Shown here: positions 31,690 through 40,405 of the stretch, piece after piece
How positions within the stretch are numbered: position 1 is the first letter of the stretch
How the letters are laid out: every line of letters starts with the position of its first letter
Origin: JAABRU01 sp050180235
GTDB taxonomy: Bacteria > Desulfobacterota > Desulfobacteria > Desulfobacterales > Desulfococcaceae
Assembly: GCA_050180235.1 (NCBI GenBank)
Contig: JBFXEJ010000034.1
Span: 1 to 51,180, forward strand
Direction of reading: 5' to 3'
Length of the DNA: 51,180 nucleotides
The notes under the pieces: model-generated
What the model saw: the letters and a program-made list of their open reading frames with translations, nothing else
Told to the model about the DNA's origin: nothing
The model's database searches: none
Position numbers and translations under genes: made by a program

Positions 31690-33422
31690 TGTTTTTTATC
31701 CTTTCCGTAAATCAGGGATTCGGGATGCCGTTCCAGATAATCCGCCACCAGCCTTATGGAGCGTGCCGCATCTGCGAGTTCCACCATCATGCGTTTCATA
31801 TCTCCGTAAATGGCAGAATCTTTGCTGACAAAAGATCCGATACCGGTAAGAGTGCTGTTCAACTGGGGAGCAATTTTGTTATCCAACTGCTTCAGGGTAT
31901 TTTCCAGATGTGCAATACTGTCATTGAGACCGGATGCCGCTTTTTTCAGTTCCGGACTCATCTCAGAATTAATCTGCACGGCAAATTTTTTCAACTGGCT
32001 GATGGTTTCATTCAGCAGGGTCAGAGACTGCTTCAGTTCTTCGGAATTGACCAGATTTTTGGCCCCGCGGACGGTTTCCCCAAGTTCCCGGCCAATCTGT
32101 TCAATGGGAACCTGCTCCAGCTTGCTGAGCAGATGGGACAGACTTGTGGTCATTTCTTCCAAAGGAGCTGGAATTGTGGGAAATTCAGGATGCCGTCCCT
32201 CCCGGCTTATATGTATGGCCGGGGCATCGGGATGGAAATCCAGTGATACCAGCAACTGACCGGTAATCAGACTGCCGGTTCTGAGCTGCGCGCGCAGTCC
32301 TTTTTCCACCATATAATCCATAATTTTATCCCGTTCCACATTCGGAGGAACTGTTCCTGTATGGGTAATCCGTCCCTCTTCTATTTCAACCAGAACAGGA
32401 ATGCGGATTTCCTGCCGGTCAAAATCAAATTTCAGACTCACATCCTTTACCTGACCGATGCGTATTCCTTTGAGTTCCACAGGCGCGCCCGGAGCCAGAC
32501 CCCTGACAGATCCGTCAAAATACATAAGCCACTCGTTTTTCTTTACATAATTTCTTTCAGAAATGCTTCTGCGTGTTTTGTAAAGAGGAAACACATCCTC
32601 TTTTCCGGCCGGTTCACCCGGTTCCAGATTACCGGGCGTGTCAAATGCAATACCGCCGATCATCAGGGTTATGATGGATTCTGTATTCACTCTGATGCCG
32701 TTGGCATCCAGCACAAAATCCATGCCCCCCGCGTTCCAGAAATGGGTGTTTTTCCTCACTCTTTTATGATGGGGGGCTTCAATGAAAACTTTGAGATTTA
32801 CGGAATTTCCCGCTTCATCCAGATGATAGGCCACCACCTGTCCGACTCTGATCTGCCGGTAATAGACCGGGGACCCGATATCCAGGGAACCGATTGCAGG
32901 TGCGCTGAGTGCAAAATGAGCGCCCGGCAGATCCGCTGTCACCACAGGCGGAATTTCCAGTCCCTTGAATTTCCGGGCAGTTTTTCCCGGTTTTCCCGGA
33001 TCAATTCCGATATAGGCTCCGGAGAAAAGCGTACTGAGTCCTGAAACCTCGCCTGCGGCCACGCGGGCACGGACTACCCAGAAACGGGTGTTTTCCGATA
33101 TATAATGCTCAGCATCTTTGACAAAATTTGCAGTAACTTCCACATGGGAAAGGTCTTCGGCCAGACGGATCTTTTCCACCTGCCCTATTTCCACATCCTT
33201 GTATTTTATTTTTGTTTTTCCTGCCTCCAGTCCATCTGCGCTTTTGAATGATATGGTGACAGCCGGGCCTTTTTCCGAAAAACTTTTCCATACCAGCCAG
33301 CCACCGATTACAAGCGCTGCAAGAGGAATGAACCATACAATGGAAAAGCGGTTTTTCCTTTCCTCAATGATAGCTTCGGGAATCTCTTCCTCTGAGGGAT
33401 GCGCTGTCTGTTTTTCATTCAT
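31686..33422 (-). CDS. pqiB: PqiB-type MCE protein (intermembrane lipid tunnel)
   Basis: A 578-residue periplasmic MCE-family protein anchored by one N-terminal helix (IVWFIPLAALVIGGWLVW, about residues 29-46). It contains three MCE domains (beginning about residues 50, 165 and 290) with repeated GL..G..V.Y....VG.V motifs such as GLEAGKTKIKYKDVEIGQV and GLAPGAPVELKGIRIGQV. A long helical C-terminal region (about 420-560) would form the tunnel needle. AAGGA precedes the ATG. It works with PqiA and PqiC to move lipids between membranes. Confidence 0.93.
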   Translation of the reverse strand: MNEKQTAHPSEEEIPEAIIEERKNRFSIVWFIPLAALVIGGWLVWKSFSEKGPAVTISFKSADGLEAGKTKIKYKDVEIGQVEKIRLAEDLSHVEVTANFVKDAEHYISENTRFWVVRARVAAGEVSGLSTLFSGAYIGIDPGKPGKTARKFKGLEIPPVVTADLPGAHFALSAPAIGSLDIGSPVYYRQIRVGQVVAYHLDEAGNSVNLKVFIEAPHHKRVRKNTHFWNAGGMDFVLDANGIRVNTESIITLMIGGIAFDTPGNLEPGEPAGKEDVFPLYKTRRSISERNYVKKNEWLMYFDGSVRGLAPGAPVELKGIRIGQVKDVSLKFDFDRQEIRIPVLVEIEEGRITHTGTVPPNVERDKIMDYMVEKGLRAQLRTGSLITGQLLVSLDFHPDAPAIHISREGRHPEFPTIPAPLEEMTTSLSHLLSKLEQVPIEQIGRELGETVRGAKNLVNSEELKQSLTLLNETISQLKKFAVQINSEMSPELKKAASGLNDSIAHLENTLKQLDNKIAPQLNSTLTGIGSFVSKDSAIYGDMKRMMVELADAARSIRLVADYLERHPESLIYGKDKKQ

Positions 33423-33496
33423 ATTCCTTACTCTCCGATTCGGTTTTTATACAGATTCTTTTTCAACCGCTCTTTTTTTCGTGCATTTTCGTGTAA

Positions 33497-33626
33497 TACC
33501 GGTTCACCATTGAAAGTATACTTATGATTCGGTTTCCCACAGAGAACACAGAGAGAAAAAACCGCAGAGAACACAGAGGAAACAACTCACCTTATTATAT
33601 AAATTCAATAGCGAATTAGTATAATT
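33497..33626. repeat. Family-3 inverted-repeat element, copy 2, inside the pqi operon
   Basis: AATACCGGTTCACCATTGAAAG at the left and AATTCAATAGCGAATTAGTAT at the right. It is the reverse complement of 29035-29136 with an internal duplication of the CAGAGAACACAGAG block. It separates the second pqiA gene from pqiB. Confidence 0.8.
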
Positions 33627-33680
33627 CGCGGTTATAACCCCTTTGAAATTTTTTAATTTCAGAAAATTCTCTCTTTCAGA

Positions 33681-34307
33681 TCATTTCTTTTCATCCCAGA
33701 TCAGCCGGGGATCAAAACTCATGGCAGCAAACATGGTGATAACCACCACTGCCCCGAAAAACACCACTCCGGCTTCAGCCCGGACAGAGGCCAGAGAACC
33801 CAGATTGACCAGCGCCACCAGAATGGTGACAACATAAATATCCACCATGGACCACCTCCCCACAGCCTCAGTGATGCGGTAAAGCCGGGTTCGGTCTTCG
33901 CGTCTTTTTGCCCATCCTTTCTGAACACTTATCAGCAGATACGTCAGAATCAGGAGTTTCAGAAGGGGAACCAGCACACTGGCCGTAAAAATCACAAGTG
34001 CGATGGGCCACATGCCGGTGCGGATGAAATATATCACACTGCTTATGATGGTGTCAGACTGGATCTCTCCCAAACTGGTGACAGTGGTGATGGGCAGGAC
34101 ATTGGCCGGAATATAAAAAATGCAGGCCGCCAGCAGCAGGGCCCATGTACGGGAAAGACTGGCAGGTTTGCGGGAATGGAGAGAGGCTCCGCACCGCGGA
34201 CAGATCAGAGCAGAGTTTTTTTTGTCCTTTGGCATACGGCAGAGCAGATGGCAGATGCTGCAACTGATCAGATTTGCATCTTTTGCTGTCAGGTTTTTTG
34301 CATTCAT
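33681..34307 (-). CDS. pqiA: PqiA-type membrane protein, second copy
   Basis: A protein of about 208 residues with an N-terminal zinc-ribbon-like pair of Cys motifs (SCSICHLLC and CPRCGASL) and four membrane segments, including LLLAACIFYIPANVLPITTV. The family motif VDIYVVTILVALVNLGSLA occurs near residue 155. E. coli PqiA carries two such halves in one chain; here they are two genes. The ATG at 34307 overlaps the upstream pqiA stop as ATGA, favouring it over a start at 34322. Confidence 0.85.
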   Translation of the reverse strand: MNAKNLTAKDANLISCSICHLLCRMPKDKKNSALICPRCGASLHSRKPASLSRTWALLLAACIFYIPANVLPITTVTSLGEIQSDTIISSVIYFIRTGMWPIALVIFTASVLVPLLKLLILTYLLISVQKGWAKRREDRTRLYRITEAVGRWSMVDIYVVTILVALVNLGSLASVRAEAGVVFFGAVVVITMFAAMSFDPRLIWDEKK

Positions 34308-34912
34308 GCCCGCTTTTCCCATCTTTCCCAGATAATATGCGGATCCAAAGACGATGATGCTGCGGCCTGAACAAAAATCAGCAGAAGAAAGGCAAAAATG
34401 GCAATACCCGGCACAATCTGAGCCATTTTAGATAGTTTGACCACAGAAACCAGAATGCCGAGCATGAAAACTTCCATCATGCCCCAGGGCTGCATTCCCC
34501 GCACAAAACGGAATACATACATCATCTTCGGTGCTTCCATGCCGAACTTCAGAGGCAGCAGAACCCAGAGCATTCCGGACATCTGCAAAAATGGAACCGC
34601 AATGGTGGTGAGAAAAACCAGCAGGGCAAGTCCTTCCAGTCCCTGGGCATACAATTCCGTAATTCCGGTAATCAGGGTGGTTTCCCTGACCTGAGATTCC
34701 ATTTTGAAGGACAGAAAGGGAAAGGCATTGGCCAGCAGAAACAGCATCAGCCCGGCCAGAGTAAGTGCCAGAGTCCGTTCCAGGCTGTTTTCCCGTTTCC
34801 GGCACAGCACTGCACCGCAGCGCCTGCATTTCAATGTCACATTTCCGGACACTGAGGGCAGGCTTTGCAGCAGATCGCATTCATGACAGGCTATTACAGA
34901 CGACAGGGGCAT
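34304..34912 (-). CDS. pqiA: PqiA-type membrane protein, first copy
   Basis: A protein of about 202 residues and first gene of the pqi operon. It has Cys motifs IACHECDLL and LKCRRCGAVL, then membrane helices beginning LALTLAGLMLFLLANAFPFLSF, and the motif GMMEVFMLGILVSVVKLSKMA. It pairs with the second PqiA half to feed the PqiB tunnel. The start at 34912 has AAAGGAG immediately upstream. The apparent extension to 35074 is translation of the family-2 element at 34937-35078 and is rejected. Confidence 0.85.
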   Translation of the reverse strand: MPLSSVIACHECDLLQSLPSVSGNVTLKCRRCGAVLCRKRENSLERTLALTLAGLMLFLLANAFPFLSFKMESQVRETTLITGITELYAQGLEGLALLVFLTTIAVPFLQMSGMLWVLLPLKFGMEAPKMMYVFRFVRGMQPWGMMEVFMLGILVSVVKLSKMAQIVPGIAIFAFLLLIFVQAAASSSLDPHIIWERWEKRA

Positions 34913-34936
34913 TCTCCTTTGCCTGCGGACAGGATT

Positions 34937-35078
34937 TAAGGCGATTTCCATGAAAAAATGTACCATCATTGCAGGGTGGGCACGGCTTTCTGTGCCCGCC
35001 GTTTCAGCAGGACGGCGGACACAAAAAGCCGTGCCCGCCCTACGAAAAATGGTATAATCATTAATAGAAATCACCTAA
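34937..35078. repeat. Family-2 MITE-like element, copy 3
   Basis: TAAGGCGATTTCCATGAAAAA at the left and TAGAAATCACCTAA at the right with the GGGTGGGCACGGC hairpin inside. It is nearly identical to 26191-26330 and is likewise fused to a family-1 element on its right. It lies upstream of pqiA. Confidence 0.88.
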
Positions 35079-35166
35079 GGTGATTTCCGGAAAAGTATCA
35101 AAAGCTTCCAGGTTTTACCCTGTGTCTGTGAACTGAAACGGGATATTTATTTTCAGAAATCACCTA
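35078..35166. repeat. Family-1 MITE-like element, copy 4 (short)
   Basis: AGGTGATTTCCGGAAAAG through ATATTTATTTTCAGAAATCACCTA. It lacks about 15 bp near its left end compared with 16314-16418 but is otherwise the same. It is joined directly to the family-2 copy. Confidence 0.85.
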
Positions 35167-35181
35167 AAACAGATAAGATGT

Positions 35182-36171
35182 TCATATGCTGAAGCGGGTT
35201 CTGATTCTTTCCCATCCCTCTTCGGGAATTTTCGCGCCCATAACCCTGCAGACCTCGTATCCGCACCATGAGCCCAGTTCTGCTGCCTGCTCCGGGGAAT
35301 ATCCCTTTGCCAGTCCGTAAAGAAATCCGGAGGCCCATAAATCCCCTGCACCTGTGGTATCCACAACAGGAGCGCCCTGCAGAGCGCTGATTTTCAGGAT
35401 CTGTCCCCCGCAGCAGACAAGACTGCCGCGCGCACCGATTTTGAGGACGGAAATTTCGGATTTTTCCGACAGGATTTTCAGGGCTTTTTCCTCATCCGCA
35501 TATCCGGTAAAGGCACGGGCCTCATCCTCGTTCGCTATGAGAATATCCACATATTCCTTTGCAAGCTCATCAAGGAAATCCTTTGCATGTTCCACAACAG
35601 TGAAACTTGCCAGATCCAATGAGATACGCGCACCCGCATTTTTGGCTGCTTTCAGTGCGGCCGCGATCAGTTCCGTGTTGAACAGCAGATAGCCCTCCAC
35701 ATGTACAATGGCAGCGCCCTCAAAATATCTGCCTGAAATTTCAGATGCCTGCGCTTCGGCTGATGCTCCCAGAAATGTGAACATGGTTCTCTGCGCGTCC
35801 GGGGTGATGACAGAAAGCACCCGGCCTGTGGGGGAGGATGAAGTCAGAAGAAGCGGCTCCACCTGATGCTGTTTCAGTTCCTCTGTAAACATATCTCCCA
35901 TACGATCCTGTCCCTTTTTCCCCACAAACCGGGCTGCTCCCCCAAGTTTTCCCACACCAATGATGGTATTGCAGGCAGAACCCCCGGACACAATCACCGG
36001 AGGCTGTGATGACAGGGAAAGGATTTTATCAATCACATCCGGATCCACATAGGTCATTCCGCCTTTCTGCGCGCCTGTTTTTTCCAGAAAGGAATCATCC
36101 TCCCGGATCAGTATATCCATCAGCACAGAACCGATACCGGCCACCATGCCTTTAAGCTTTTTCTTTGTCAC
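35182..36171 (-). CDS. PfkB family carbohydrate/adenosine kinase
   Basis: A ribokinase-superfamily enzyme of about 329 residues. It has VAGIGSVLMDILIRED at the N-terminus, a GGSACNTIIGVGKLGG glycine motif, and the catalytic signature PVVDTTGAGDLWASGFLYGL near residue 280, with the Asp acting as base. The N-terminal pattern and YVDPD resemble adenosine-kinase-like members of Deltaproteobacteria, but substrate cannot be fixed. The GTG at 36171 follows AAAGGG; ATG at 36189, overlapping the upstream SH3 gene, has no ribosome binding site. Confidence 0.87.
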   Translation of the reverse strand: MTKKKLKGMVAGIGSVLMDILIREDDSFLEKTGAQKGGMTYVDPDVIDKILSLSSQPPVIVSGGSACNTIIGVGKLGGAARFVGKKGQDRMGDMFTEELKQHQVEPLLLTSSSPTGRVLSVITPDAQRTMFTFLGASAEAQASEISGRYFEGAAIVHVEGYLLFNTELIAAALKAAKNAGARISLDLASFTVVEHAKDFLDELAKEYVDILIANEDEARAFTGYADEEKALKILSEKSEISVLKIGARGSLVCCGGQILKISALQGAPVVDTTGAGDLWASGFLYGLAKGYSPEQAAELGSWCGYEVCRVMGAKIPEEGWERIRTRFSI

Positions 36172-36182
36172 GTTGCCCTTTC

Positions 36183-36617
36183 TCACCATACCAATGATTT
36201 ATGAAGCCAGCCTTCATCCCCATCCGCATGGCGTATGTGAATCCATTCCCCATTCTGTTCGATTTCTCTGAAGGGAACCCCTCTCTCCACAGTGAATATG
36301 ATATTGTGATCCGGGCCGGGGCCGGAACGCACATTGCATTTGTCCTTTATGGCGATTACCGAAGGTTCTTTGGACACAATATCCCTGTGTATCCAGCCTT
36401 TGTCGCCCTCAAAATCCTGAAAATAATACCACTCGCCCTGGGTTTTGATCACCTCTATTGGATGATATTTTTCCACTTTCCACAGAATTTTGCTGCCGGT
36501 TTCCGGCCCTGAACGGACATTTGCCAGATTCACATTGACTGTGAGACGTTCCGCGAATGCCGCAGAACTGAAAGCGAGCAGCAGAAAAACAGTGAAAACC
36601 CATACGTATGATTTCAT
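36183..36617 (-). CDS. Secreted protein with two SH3b domains
   Basis: A 144-residue protein with a signal peptide (VWVFTVFLLLAFSSAAFA, cleavage near residue 22) and two bacterial SH3 repeats. The first has VNLANVRSGPETGSKILW and GEWYYFQDFEGDKGWIH; the second has CNVRSGPGPDHNIIFTV and GEWIHIRHADGDEGWLH. Such proteins bind peptidoglycan or other periplasmic partners. GGGGG lies eight bases upstream of the ATG. The gene overlaps or nearly abuts the PfkB gene and may be co-transcribed. Confidence 0.85.
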   Translation of the reverse strand: MKSYVWVFTVFLLLAFSSAAFAERLTVNVNLANVRSGPETGSKILWKVEKYHPIEVIKTQGEWYYFQDFEGDKGWIHRDIVSKEPSVIAIKDKCNVRSGPGPDHNIIFTVERGVPFREIEQNGEWIHIRHADGDEGWLHKSLVW

Positions 36618-36810
36618 GGTAAAATCCCCCTCTCCCATAAACCGCCATAACCTGCAGGGTCATAACGGGGTCTGAAAGTCTTTCCTGTTCGGCAATCCGG
36701 TTCCGCAGACGGCCAAGACCTGTCTGACCCATAAGACTTTCATTAAAAATACTATCCGCAGTCCGGTTCACCGGATAAACCGATGCGGAGGCTCCGACCA
36801 CCCGGCATAA

Positions 36811-37452
36811 TCATGCCTGATAAAATTCCATTTCCGGCAGTCTGACACAGGTCAGTCTGTTGCCGTATACAGCTCCGGTATCTATGCCGATTTTATTGTA
36901 CTGCACCAGCGGTTCCGGAAAAGGCGTATGCCCAAATACCACCCGTTTCCCGAAATCGTAAGTGGAATGGACAAATTTGCTGCGTATCCACAGCAGATCA
37001 TCAGGTGCCTGATCTTCAAGGGGAATTTTTTCCCGGATGCCTGCGTGGACAAAAATATACCCGTCCGACTCATAATAAAGGGACAGGGAAGAATAAAAAT
37101 AGAGATGCTCCCTGGGAACTGTGTACATTCCGCTTCCGGGATTATGCGCCATATAGCTTTCCAGGGTCTGCCGTCCACCGTTTGAAAGATAGGAACTGCG
37201 CTCCAGCCCTGTAAGATACTGATTTAACATTTCCTCATGGTTTCCCTTGAGAAAGATAATGCCCGGTATCTTTCTTTTCAGGCGGATCAGATATTCTGTC
37301 ACCAAAAAGGAATCCGGGCCCCGATCAATATAATCACCCAGAAAAACAAGGGTATCCTTTTCAGGTTTATAATATCTCAGGATTTTTCCCATAAGATGCA
37401 CAAGTTTGTCATGGCATCCGTGAATATCACCAACAGCGTAAATGCTTCCCAT
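36811..37452 (-). CDS. PPP-family metallophosphoesterase
   Basis: A 213-residue phosphatase of the PPP superfamily (serine/threonine phosphatase or ApaH-like). All metal motifs are visible: YAVGDIHGCHDKL, FLGDYIDRGPDS, LKGNHEEML, FVHAG and VFGHTPFP. It could dephosphorylate proteins or hydrolyse dinucleoside polyphosphates. It starts two bases after the radical-SAM gene ends, in one operon with Fur-FeoA. The 190 bases between it and the SH3 gene hold no gene that I can support. Confidence 0.9.
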   Translation of the reverse strand: MGSIYAVGDIHGCHDKLVHLMGKILRYYKPEKDTLVFLGDYIDRGPDSFLVTEYLIRLKRKIPGIIFLKGNHEEMLNQYLTGLERSSYLSNGGRQTLESYMAHNPGSGMYTVPREHLYFYSSLSLYYESDGYIFVHAGIREKIPLEDQAPDDLLWIRSKFVHSTYDFGKRVVFGHTPFPEPLVQYNKIGIDTGAVYGNRLTCVRLPEMEFYQA

Positions 37453-37454
37453 TT

Positions 37455-38387
37455 TTATGCCATCACAAATACGCGCCGGGGCCGGTCAAGCCGCGAAATG
37501 CCTTCTTCTTCTGCAATGCGCAGCGCATATGTGAACTCACTTCGGGACGGATATTCCCCCAGCCCATCCACCTCAGCGGCTCTGCCGCAGGGACGGTACT
37601 GGGACATGATATTTACATAGGTATTCACAGATATTTCCTTTGCAATAAAGCGCATAATCTCACGGGTTCCGGCCAGTCCGCGGGGCAGCACCGGATGCCG
37701 GATCAGCAGTCCCCGGCAGGCCAGTCCATCCTCATCGATGACAAGATCGCCCACCTGCCTGTGCATTTCCCGTATGGATTTCCGCGCGGCTTCCGGATAA
37801 TCCGGTGCATTGCAGGCTTTCCATGCCAAATCCGGATTCCAGAATTTGAAATCCGGCATGTAAATATCCACAATTCCTTCCAGCAGTTTCAGGGTGCTGA
37901 CCCTGTCATATGCGGATGTGTTGTACACCAGCGGAATGTGAAGACCGTTTTCAATTGCAGTATCCAGAGATTCCAGAATCTGGGGCACAACATGGGAAGG
38001 CGTGACCAAATTGATATTGTGGCAGCCCTGTTTCTGCAAATCCAGCATGATTCCGGCAAGCTGTTCCGCTGAGACCGCTTCGCCCTCTCCCTCATGGCTT
38101 ATGTCAAAATTCTGGCAGAACAGGCACAGAAGATTGCAGTGGGTGAAAAAAATCGTGCCTGATCCGTGCGTTCCCACCAGCGGAGATTCTTCCCCGAAAT
38201 GCGGGCCGAAACTGGACACCCATGCTTTTTCCCCGGTTTTGCATATGCCGGTTTCTCCGGAAAGCCGGTCAACCCCGCATTTGCGGGGGCAAAGGGTGCA
38301 GGCAGCGAGATGCTGACGTGCCTGCTGAATTCTTTCTTTCAGAATTCCCTTTTTCCGTGTTTCAATATACAGGGCTTCCATCATCAT
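37455..38387 (-). CDS. Radical SAM protein (pyruvate-formate-lyase-activase-like, COG1313)
   Basis: A protein of about 310 residues with an extra N-terminal Cys cluster, CTLCPRKCGVDRLSG with GICKTG, followed by the radical-SAM motif C-x3-C-x2-C in THCNLLCLFCQNFDIS near residue 80. It then has LVTPSHVVPQILESL, VYNTSAYD, VDIYMPDFKFW and RGLLIRHPVLP. The substrate is unknown. ATG at 38387 overlaps the Fur-FeoA stop, and GGAAAA precedes it. The apparent extension to 38642 is the overlapping Fur gene in another frame and is rejected. Confidence 0.9.
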   Translation of the reverse strand: MMMEALYIETRKKGILKERIQQARQHLAACTLCPRKCGVDRLSGETGICKTGEKAWVSSFGPHFGEESPLVGTHGSGTIFFTHCNLLCLFCQNFDISHEGEGEAVSAEQLAGIMLDLQKQGCHNINLVTPSHVVPQILESLDTAIENGLHIPLVYNTSAYDRVSTLKLLEGIVDIYMPDFKFWNPDLAWKACNAPDYPEAARKSIREMHRQVGDLVIDEDGLACRGLLIRHPVLPRGLAGTREIMRFIAKEISVNTYVNIMSQYRPCGRAAEVDGLGEYPSRSEFTYALRIAEEEGISRLDRPRRVFVMA

Positions 38388-39061
38388 TTTTCCGGTCTGA
38401 CCATTATTTTTTCCGCGAGTCCCCGTCCCAGTGCATAGCGTTTGCAATCCGCTGCCACAACCATCTGTCCGTTGCCGGTATTGGTGATCACTTCCACCCT
38501 GTCCCCGATCCGCAGTCCCATGCTTGTCAGCCGCATGCGGGAAGTCATGCCGCCGTTGATTTCCCGTATGGTCAGCACTTCCCGCTGTTTTGCATACGCG
38601 AGGGGGATCATGGGTTTTTTCTCGCTCAGGCATTCGGAGCATATGCCGTAAATCTTCAGGCTGTGCTGCAGCATATGAAAACCGTATACTGAGGCAATCC
38701 TCACCTGCACGGCTTCCAGTTCCTCATTTCTGAATTCCGTGATTTTCCCGCACCGCGTGCAGATCAGATGGTCGTGATGCTGGCACAGATGCCTGTGCTC
38801 ATAACGCACCACACCGTCATCAAATTCATTTTTCTGGGCAAAACCGTAACGGCACATCAGAGAGAGATTGCCCCTGACAAATTCCGGAGTAAAGGCAAAG
38901 CCCCGATCTTTGAGTATCTGCGTCAGTTCCTCATCCGTGACATGATATTCGGTATTGAGAAACACCTCAAGAATCCGGAACCGTTCCTCAAAGCGATCTA
39001 TCTTTTCATCCCGGAACAGTCGCTCAAACTGCTCTTTTTCCTGATAATGAATCTGTTGCAT
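38384..39061 (-). CDS. Fur family regulator fused to a C-terminal FeoA domain
   Basis: A 225-residue two-domain protein. Residues 1-145 are a Fur repressor with winged helix (DEELTQILKDRGFAFTPEFV), YEHRHLCQHHDHLICTRCGKI metal-site histidines and Cys pair, and a late ICSECL Cys pair. Residues 150-225 form a FeoA-type SH3 domain: LTIREINGGMTSRMRLTSMG, LRIGDRVEVITN and VVAADCKRYALGRGLAEKI. This links iron sensing with a domain otherwise used in ferrous iron transport. It is the second gene of an fmdB-fur-radical SAM-phosphatase operon, 12 bases after fmdB. No feoB lies nearby. Confidence 0.88.
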   Translation of the reverse strand: MQQIHYQEKEQFERLFRDEKIDRFEERFRILEVFLNTEYHVTDEELTQILKDRGFAFTPEFVRGNLSLMCRYGFAQKNEFDDGVVRYEHRHLCQHHDHLICTRCGKITEFRNEELEAVQVRIASVYGFHMLQHSLKIYGICSECLSEKKPMIPLAYAKQREVLTIREINGGMTSRMRLTSMGLRIGDRVEVITNTGNGQMVVAADCKRYALGRGLAEKIMVRPEK

Positions 39062-39073
39062 GGCAGTGCATCC

Positions 39074-39316
39074 TCAGCGGGTGGCCCCCGGAATTTCATA
39101 GGTGGAGCAGGAACCTGTGGAGCATTGCCGGTTCTGGGTTTTGATTCCGGCCGAACCCGAACCGCTTCCCATTGCGTAACTGGCAGTGCTGAGAACCCGT
39201 TCAAACTCTTCAGAATGGCATTTGGGACAGGCCATTTCCACCTTCTCATCCGAACGGGTTACAAGAACCTCAAAATATTCATTGCATTTGAGGCATTTAA
39301 ATTCATAAATCGGCAT
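39074..39316 (-). CDS. FmdB-type zinc-ribbon protein
   Basis: An 80-residue protein beginning MPIYEFKCLKCNEYFEVL, with a second Cys pair MACPKCHSEEFERVLS, the two halves of an FmdB-type zinc ribbon. A Gly/Ser-rich tail with CSTGSC follows. AGGAGA lies before the ATG. It heads the operon containing Fur-FeoA. FmdB proteins are putative regulators; the target is unknown. Confidence 0.87.
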   Translation of the reverse strand: MPIYEFKCLKCNEYFEVLVTRSDEKVEMACPKCHSEEFERVLSTASYAMGSGSGSAGIKTQNRQCSTGSCSTYEIPGATR

Positions 39317-39379
39317 AATATTCTCCTGTGTTCAGTTTTTTGCAAACATCAAATCATGTGCTTTTTTATCATATAAAAT

Positions 39380-39442
39380 TGCAGGTCGGATTAGCATATT
39401 TCGGCAGGTTCAATAACAAAACGTAATCCGGCATCCCGGTAT
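39380..39442. repeat. GGTCGGATTA...TAATCCGG palindromic repeat
   Basis: GCAGGTCGGATTAGC and ACGTAATCCGGC are complementary arms around TTTCGGCAGGTTCAATAACA. It is related to 16149-16183 and shares the GCCGAAATA-type interior with 11819-11915. Bases 39317-39623 otherwise hold no supported gene. Confidence 0.5.
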
Positions 39443-39623
39443 TTATCCGATTTTGTTTCCGCAAAAATGACATTTTGTATTCATATTCATCCCCTCTCAT
39501 ACGGATTTCCGAATTTTGGCGGTGATGGAATATATACTGTGATAACAGCAAGTTTTTCTTTCCATTCACCGCATACGGTATGTACAGGTTTTCCGCCATC
39601 TGTAAATCCGGCTGCCAGATTTT

Positions 39624-40235
39624 TTATCCACATCCGCGAACTGTATTTAAAAGGGTATGCGTTTCATCAATTGTCCATATATCATCTTCTCCTCTTTTGC
39701 CTCTTATCCCCGGATGTTTTGATTTTGCCACTGCTTTAAATTTATCTGCGGAAGCATATTCTATGTAATACTCATATCTTAACTTACCCTGTGAAAGATG
39801 CGCAAATCCGATTTCGCTTAACTCTTTGGAATAGCGATTGAATTTAATCCGATAAGCCTCTTCATTTTTTGCAATTGCTTTAAGATTATATTTTGCTTCA
39901 TTCTGTTTCGATCTGCATTGATAGGCCATAAAACCGGGAACTGTAAGTGAAGCAAACACGATGACGAAAACTGTAAATATAACAATTAATAGATATTTGA
40001 ACGCAGAAAATGAAACAGAAATCCATCTGGTTTCCTTTTTCTTTTGTAAACATGAAACGGATTGTTTCAGCGGTTGTGAAGTCCCGTTTGCTGAACCGGA
40101 ACATAGAGATTTTTCAACTTTTTCATAAATCCTTCCGCATTTCGGACATTCATATTCCGGTGCAGATTCAGATAAACCCCTTTCGTAACCGCATTTAAGG
40201 CATTTCTTTGTTTCAGATTTTTTTTGGATTTCCAT
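39624..40235 (-). CDS. Zinc-ribbon / transmembrane / pilin-like protein
   Basis: A 203-residue protein with an unusual order. An N-terminal zinc ribbon (KKCLKCGYERG and YECPKCGRIYE, residues ~11-41) and a polar linker come first. One membrane helix follows (FKYLLIVIFTVFVIVFASLTV, about 82-102), then a C-terminal domain like the globular part of type IV pilins (QNEAKYNLKAIAKNEEAYRI with FNRYSKELSEIGF, ending DDIWTIDETHTLLN). The ribbon faces the cytoplasm and the pilin-like part the periplasm. The start at 40235 has AGGA upstream. Function is unknown. It lies just outside the cassette array. Confidence 0.68.
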   Translation of the reverse strand: MEIQKKSETKKCLKCGYERGLSESAPEYECPKCGRIYEKVEKSLCSGSANGTSQPLKQSVSCLQKKKETRWISVSFSAFKYLLIVIFTVFVIVFASLTVPGFMAYQCRSKQNEAKYNLKAIAKNEEAYRIKFNRYSKELSEIGFAHLSQGKLRYEYYIEYASADKFKAVAKSKHPGIRGKRGEDDIWTIDETHTLLNTVRGCG

Positions 40236-40405
40236 TGTTGTGTATTCCTGCAATTTTCCAGACCGGAAGTAACGAGGGAAGCGACTGTTCTTTATGTCTT
40301 ATGGGTTGAAAATCCTCTGGCCATTTTCACCGAATTATTTTTCTCCGAAATATGACTATTTGATTTTTCGCACAAATACTCTACTGATTTTTTATCTTTC
40401 AAGCA

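Noticed and set aside
34913..35074. N-terminal extension of the first PqiA
   Set aside because: It is translation of the family-2 MITE; the same peptide-like sequence appears as a tail after selB where another copy lies.
36618..36801. Minus-strand frame in the gap between the SH3 and phosphatase genes
   Set aside because: It continues out of frame into the SH3 gene, and no ribosome binding site or family resemblance supports it.
39369..39599. 76-codon minus-strand frame
   Set aside because: Its C-terminus is encoded by the GGTCGGATTA repeat and the remainder has no features.
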